This document shows positions 59,396 through 64,000 of a stretch of 64,000 nt of DNA, in pieces. How positions within the stretch are numbered: position 1 is the first letter of the stretch; each line of letters starts with the position of its first letter. The notes under the pieces are model-generated. The model was not told where the DNA came from. It was given only the letters and a program-made list of their open reading frames with translations, and searched no databases. The DNA is taken from positions 456,315,004 through 456,379,003 of the forward strand of contig NC_085137.1 of NCBI RefSeq assembly GCF_035046485.1. Direction: 5' to 3'. The DNA comes from Aedes albopictus (Eukaryota; Arthropoda; Insecta; Diptera; Culicidae). The position numbers and the translations under genes were made by a program.

Positions 59396-60000
59396 CGTAA
59401 AAGAGCGGTTTTTCCGAGACTTTCTTGTAGAACTGGTCTACACACCTAGAAAATATCATGTAATTTTAAGTGTCCTGAACCTGACATATACGAGCATGTT
59501 CAAAAACACAAATTTAAAGGTTGAAACATGTAAATTTACGTCTTTCAAGACACCCCAAAATAAAACTTAATTTTTCTTAGCGTCTAGCAATCGCTAGAAC
59601 CGATTTGACAGATTAAACATAGAAAAGTAAAATATTGCCATGCATAGATTTGAACTCCGGATCTTCTGATCGTGAGTCACAGCTCGTACCTCTCGGCTAT
59701 TTCACCGAGTTAGAAAGCTGCTGATGAACATGATACTGATTCTACGTTTCTGGTGAAACGAATTTGTTGACATCTAACGCAACCAACCAGCCCTTACATG
59801 ATGTGCGTAAAATTGAGTCCAATTTGTGATTCGGTCTTGAAAACGTTTACGTTCTTTGGTGAATCCGTTTCGTGCAAATTTCTGAATTTCTAAGTGTGTA
59901 GTTATACAAGTTTTTCATATACTATATTATCAGGTTGAGCTTCTAAAATGAGCTCTAGGTTGTTGATTTTAGATATGTCGAAATTACATTTTCAGCACTG
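59396..60000. repeat. Repeat copy A, interrupted
   Basis: AAAGAGCGGTTTTTCCGAGAC, CTTTCTTGTAGAACTGG and, after an insertion, CAAGTTTTTCATATACTAT up to CATTTTCAGCACTG. The same sequence is uninterrupted at 60541-60682. Confidence 0.8.
59441..59898. mobile_element. TA-flanked MITE containing a tRNA-like segment
   Basis: CACACCTAGAAA and TTTCTAAGTGTG ends, flanked by TA (59439-59440, 59899-59900). On the minus strand, about 59715-59650 reads AATAGCCGAGAGGTACGAGC and GGAGTTCAAATC, resembling pol III A and B boxes around an anticodon-like region. Copy B at 60577 preserves the empty site. Confidence 0.82.
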
Positions 60001-60193
60001 GGCAGGCCTTCATCAATAGATGCATGCAGTATATAATTCGTGCATGTTGGCCTCACAATTGGATCTTCAACGTGGAGCTGCATCGTCGATGTCATCAAAA
60101 GTCGATAACGGTAGAAATCTGAGAGCGAAAGAGGAGGTGCGTCGGTCACACTCTATGCAGGAGCGGGCGGCAGTCCGTGATATTTACCTTTAA

Positions 60194-60531
60194 GGCGAAA
60201 CTGGAAGCATTTCCTCACTTTTTGGTTTTTGATTTTTTATTAAATAACGAAGCAATATTTTCAAAATCGGTTTTCGTGCATATGTAGAGTATGGATCAAG
60301 GTATCTTCTGATTTTTTTGTAGTGGAAAATGTTTTTCATTTTTGCAGAATCCATTTTTGAACAAAATTTCACAAAAAATGGTTTCTGCAAAACTGGAAAA
60401 CGTTTTCCACCTCAAAAAAATTCAGAAAATACCTTGATCCATACTCTACGGATGCACGAAAACCGATTTTGAAAATATTGCTTCGTTATTTAATAAAAAA
60501 TCAAAAAAAAGAAAATGCTTCCAGTTTCGCC
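60194..60531. mobile_element. TTAA-flanked MITE, 338 bp
   Basis: GGCGAAACTGGAAGCATTT at the left and AAATGCTTCCAGTTTCGCC at the right, flanked by TTAA (60190-60193, 60532-60535). The arms pair over about 150 bp (ATGGATCAAGGTAT and inverse). No ORF of interest. Confidence 0.85.
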
Positions 60532-60540
60532 TTAATATTC

Positions 60541-60682
60541 GAAAAAGAGCGGTTTTCCGTCACTTTCTTGTAGAACTGGCCTAGCTGCACAAGTTTTTCA
60601 TATACCATATTCTCAGTTTTAGCTTCTAAAATGAACTCTAGGTGGTTGAATTTAGATATGTCAAAATAACATTTTCAGCACT
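60541..60682. repeat. Repeat copy B, intact
   Basis: Direct repeat of 59396-60000 without the MITE. It ends at CATTTTCAGCACTG, after which the sequences diverge. Could be the remains of a longer repeat family. Confidence 0.75.
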
Positions 60683-62215
60683 GCGTGCAGCCGTTGAGTG
60701 TTCTCCACTGGTACACATCGTGCTTAACTGATGTACAGCAGCACAGATTTCACGTTTCCATACATTTATTGAGGCAGCAGCCTGCCAGCAGGGATTACAG
60801 TCGCGGGGCTTAATAAATCCCCCTGCTTGCGAGTCAGACGCATAGTCTCCGGCTAAGAATATGACAGCTAACCCCAATTCAAGGTGTCGTCCCGTAACGT
60901 GGGTAAATCACCTTACAGTGGTGCGTTGCGGTGTAAGATCTGCCACAACCAAATTAAGATCTTGATACATATTTTCCTGTCTAAAGTAATCAAATAGTTC
61001 TGTACCTTTCAAGATCAAATGTTGGTGTACTTTTCATGTATGAATGTGTTATGTTTCTCGCGCTTAGTATCATACGGGCGTATCTACAATGATCGATTTC
61101 TCTTCATCGATTTTCTCTTTGTTTAATAACTTAGCCGGCAAATCATTTTCGGTTGTTTTTGTGGTTTTAGATGCTAGTCCAAGTCGTCCTTTACCGAAAT
61201 ACACCGAGAGATCATCCAAATATTGGTCGTATTTTGCGGAATACTACGAAGAGAAAATCGATAAAATAAGAAACCAAACAAACAACGCTTCAATCCTTTG
61301 TTTTTCGTAGGATGAAAATGGGAGCCACATGCTTAATAAGGGAACCAATACCCTAATGAGCAATCCATCATATACATATGTATCATATCAAGTATTGGGA
61401 AAGAGAAGGACCATCAGGGCACCTGATTGAAACGATTTGGACAGGAGCCTGGAACTGCCTCCTCATTGTTGTTAACAATTCGTGGATTGAGGGTGAGCTC
61501 TTCGACCCCATCTATTGGGAGTATGTCAATCGAAGGCTTAATTTTACAGTTGTTCGTTGGAAGGAGATTCTTTTCCCCTGATGCTGGTTTCGCGCAAGTG
61601 TCTCTGCTTGCGAGTCCGCAAAACACTTTTTGGCCCTTCATACTGCACAATCTTGACCAAATCGCTTTTCAGATTATTCCTATAGGCAGATGCATTGCTA
61701 CAATACATGTTAGATCAAAATCATCAAATCATTCATACATGGTGAACAATAGGGTCCTAAAATTAAAGACGAAATCTCGCTTATATTGAATAATACGATC
61801 AAGCATGGTATTCTTATCCGAATTGTACTTTACTCGAACTTGAAAAACAAAGGAATAATGAGAAAATTCGAAATAAGTTAAATGGTAAATAGTTCTACTT
61901 TGACGTTTGAGGTCAACCTTGTGTGACTGAGCTCGACATTTTTCGCACTGGGATTTCAAAAATGTTCCTATCTGACATACACGGTGAAAAACAATCTCTC
62001 AAAGTATGTGTTATAAGCTAGGGACGAGACAAAAGGCTAAAAAAATAAAAATTATATATTTTCAACTACGGTTAATAAAAACGTCAAAAATTGAGTAAAT
62101 ATGTACTCTTGAACAATAATTTGTGATTTAAAACAAGAATCCCGATAGGACTTTAGGAGCCTATTGACTAATGAATGGTTTCACTAGGTGACGCAAACGT
62201 TGATGCAAAGAATTT
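60683..62215. other. Unassigned region with short unrelated ORFs
   Basis: Frames at 61089-61310, 61378-61581, 61427-61789 (plus) and 61650-61414 (minus) overlap each other and show no recognised domain or splice context. The 5' part (60740-60960) contains a structured motif repeated at 63297. I cannot assign a gene. Confidence 0.4.
60890..60945. repeat. Structured motif, copy 1
   Basis: CCCGTAACGTGGGTAAATCA then CCTTACAGTGGTGCGTTGCGG: CCGTAACG can pair with CGTTGCGG and CACC with GGTG. A related copy lies at 63297-63345. Confidence 0.6.
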
Positions 62216-62219
62216 AAGG

Positions 62220-63290
62220 GGATTTCCCTGTAGGGATTTCTTTCGGGCTTCCTCCAGGCATTCTTTCTGGATTTCCTTTATGGATTCTCTCGAGATTCCT
62301 CAGAAGAATTCTTCAGAGATATAAACATTACATCAGGGATTCCTTCAGAGAATTCTTCTGGATTCCTCCGGATTCTTCAGAGATGCGGACATTACACCAG
62401 GGATTCATCTCGGGATTCCTTCATCAATTTCTCCCGGGATTCCTTTATTGATACTTCCGGAATTAGGGATTCTACCTGGCATTGCTTCAGGGATATTTTC
62501 TGAAACTCCTTCGGGGATTCGCTCCCGGGACTCCTTCATTGATTTCTTCTTGGATTTCTTTTGGGGTTTTCGCTAGTATTCTTTTATGTTTTTTTCCTGG
62601 GTTTTCTTCAGGGATCCCTTCATTGATTCATCCAAGGATTCATCCAGGCAATGCTTCTGTGGTTCCTTCACGAACATTTCCTGGTATTCGATCAGAGATT
62701 CCTCACAAGACTCGTTCATTGGTTTCTTCGTGGATTTCTTTAGAACTCTCTCCCCGGGATTTCTTAAGGAATTTCTTTCGGGCTTCCTTCCGGGATTGCT
62801 TCCAGGATTTATTCAGAAACCCGAGATTATATCATTAATCTTTCCCGAGATTTCTTCATGGAATTCTTCCGAGATTTCTTCGGGATATTTCCCGGTATTT
62901 CAGTAGATATTACTCTCGGGATCCTTTATGTATTTCTTCCGGGACTCCTTTATGGATTCTTTTCAGGATTTCTTCGGGAAGTTCTTCCGGGTTTGTTTCA
63001 GGGATATTTTGTGGAATTTAATCATGGATACTTCATTGATTTCTGCCAAGTTTCCTTTAGAGATGTCTCCCAAAATTCGTTCATGGATCATTTGAAGTAT
63101 TCTTCCCGGGAATCCTTTGCGTGTTTCACCCGGGATTCCTTCTGATATTCCTTCATTTCTTTCCAGCATTATTTTAGATACTCTTTGCGCAATTGATTTG
63201 AGGATACATAGGGGGATTCCTCTTAGATCCTTTCTAGAATTGCTTCAGAAATGTCTTTCGTGATTCCTTCTTATTTATCCTAACATGTAT
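62220..63290. repeat. Satellite array, block near right edge
   Basis: Pyrimidine-rich units (GGGATTCCTTCATTGATTTC and GGATTTCTTCGGG types), about 24 bp, moderately decayed. ORFs of 95-118 codons are periodic by-products. Confidence 0.85.
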
Positions 63291-64000
63291 TCCTTTTCCG
63301 TAACGTGGGTAGATCACCTTATAATGGTGCGTTACGGTGTAAGATTTAACACAGTAAATTTTGATATTTCTTATTTTCCTAACAAATGGAGCCAGGCTGT
63401 AGTACGAATATCCCAGGATCAAGATTTGATATCGTTTTTCTTTTGTGTGTTTAGTGTTTTTGTTTTTGTTCCTGGAGGATTTAGGTAGTTTTATCATATA
63501 ATGCAAGAGTTTTCGTAAGGTGTGTAACCGTTGCAAGCGTATGACAAATAGTTTTTTTCAATCAAAGATGCTAACACCGTTTTCTATTTCAGATTTTTGG
63601 TTATCCAAGCGATCAAGATAGAAAAATAAACCAGATGGATTATGCTGGCAGCTGTCTCAACATAACCGAATAACATTTTGTGCGCTTTTGACCGTTAACC
63701 AAACGTAAGCTTTGGAATTAACCCTTGTGCTAACAACACCCAAATTCCCGTGACACCTGGGCCTGATAGATCGTTGAACTGTCTACATTTTTCTTAGGTG
63801 TCCAACTAACCATCCTTTCCCTTTCCTCAGAAGTCGCAAGGACGTGGCCACGACAGTTCTCGACCATTGGAAGATTGCGTCAATCTTGTCTAAGAGTCAA
63901 AGATTAGTCCCAAATCTTTGAGCTTTGGTTCGGACGGGAAGGAGGCAACCCTCATAACTGCACTAAATTCAAAATTATATTTCTCATTATAGCTTCACGT
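63291..64000. other. Unassigned right edge with structured motif copy 2
   Basis: 63297-63345 repeats the structured motif of 60890 with ATAATGGTGCGTTACGG. From about 63720 the sequence becomes more GC-rich (GACGTGGCCACGACAGTTC, GGTTCGGACGGGAAGG) and may be the start of a retroelement or a gene that continues outside the window. No coding frame could be supported. Confidence 0.35.

Noticed and set aside
61378..61789. Possible novel host gene from overlapping ORFs
   Set aside because: Frames conflict on both strands, with no domain, splice sites or coding-like composition.

Overview
The window looks like a chromosomal segment of an Aedes mosquito, most likely Aedes aegypti. It has long-intron insect genes with GC3-rich exons, a complete tRNA-related SINE matching Feilai (described from Ae. 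aegypti) with an exact target-site duplication, RTE-like and other non-LTR fragments, many short inverted-repeat transposons with TA, TTA, TTAA or 8-bp duplications, and very long degenerate satellite-like arrays built on a 12/24-bp unit of the TTCCTCCAGGAA type. Only two host genes are visible; nearly all ORFs longer than 60 codons are by-products of the arrays.

Gene 1 (plus strand, 8.4-10.4 kb) is the 3' end of an SRRM2/3/4-family splicing factor, the counterpart of insect Srrm234. An RS-domain exon (8411-8632) can join one of two downstream exons. The proximal one (8752-8875) gives a short RS tail and stop. The distal one (9442-9556) completes the eMIC signature (RRITSARKRPIPY), the domain that activates neuronal microexons in SRRM3/SRRM4. 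A strong extra 5' splice site at 9140 suggests a splice-controlled eMIC on/off switch.

Gene 2 (minus strand, about 34.3 to 19.0 kb) is a complete three-exon Mpv17/PMP22-family gene close to PXMP2, with a predicted 192-residue product. Its 12.8-kb first intron is packed with transposons. Its TGA stop is followed in frame by 45 codons with coding-like third positions, so it is a stop-readthrough candidate. The two genes converge.

Layout: 1-7.9 kb satellite arrays with one hAT MITE (upstream intron of gene 1); 7.9-10.5 kb gene 1; 10.5-18.9 kb degenerate arrays, an RTE endonuclease fragment, small MITEs and a 0.76-kb TGTC array; 19.0-34.3 kb gene 2 with transposons inside its introns; 34.3-36 kb its upstream flank; 36-58.2 kb a deeply nested transposon complex; 58.2-64 kb LINE pieces, MITEs and more array.

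The most striking structure is in the nested complex. A 13.8-kb palindromic element (41789-55545) has near-identical inverted outer arms and a satellite interior. It sits inside a TTAA-flanked MITE, which sits inside the satellite interior of a third element. A second copy of that third element lies in the first intron of gene 2 (25401-29237). The satellite arrays therefore appear to be internal parts of DNA transposons rather than independent satellites.
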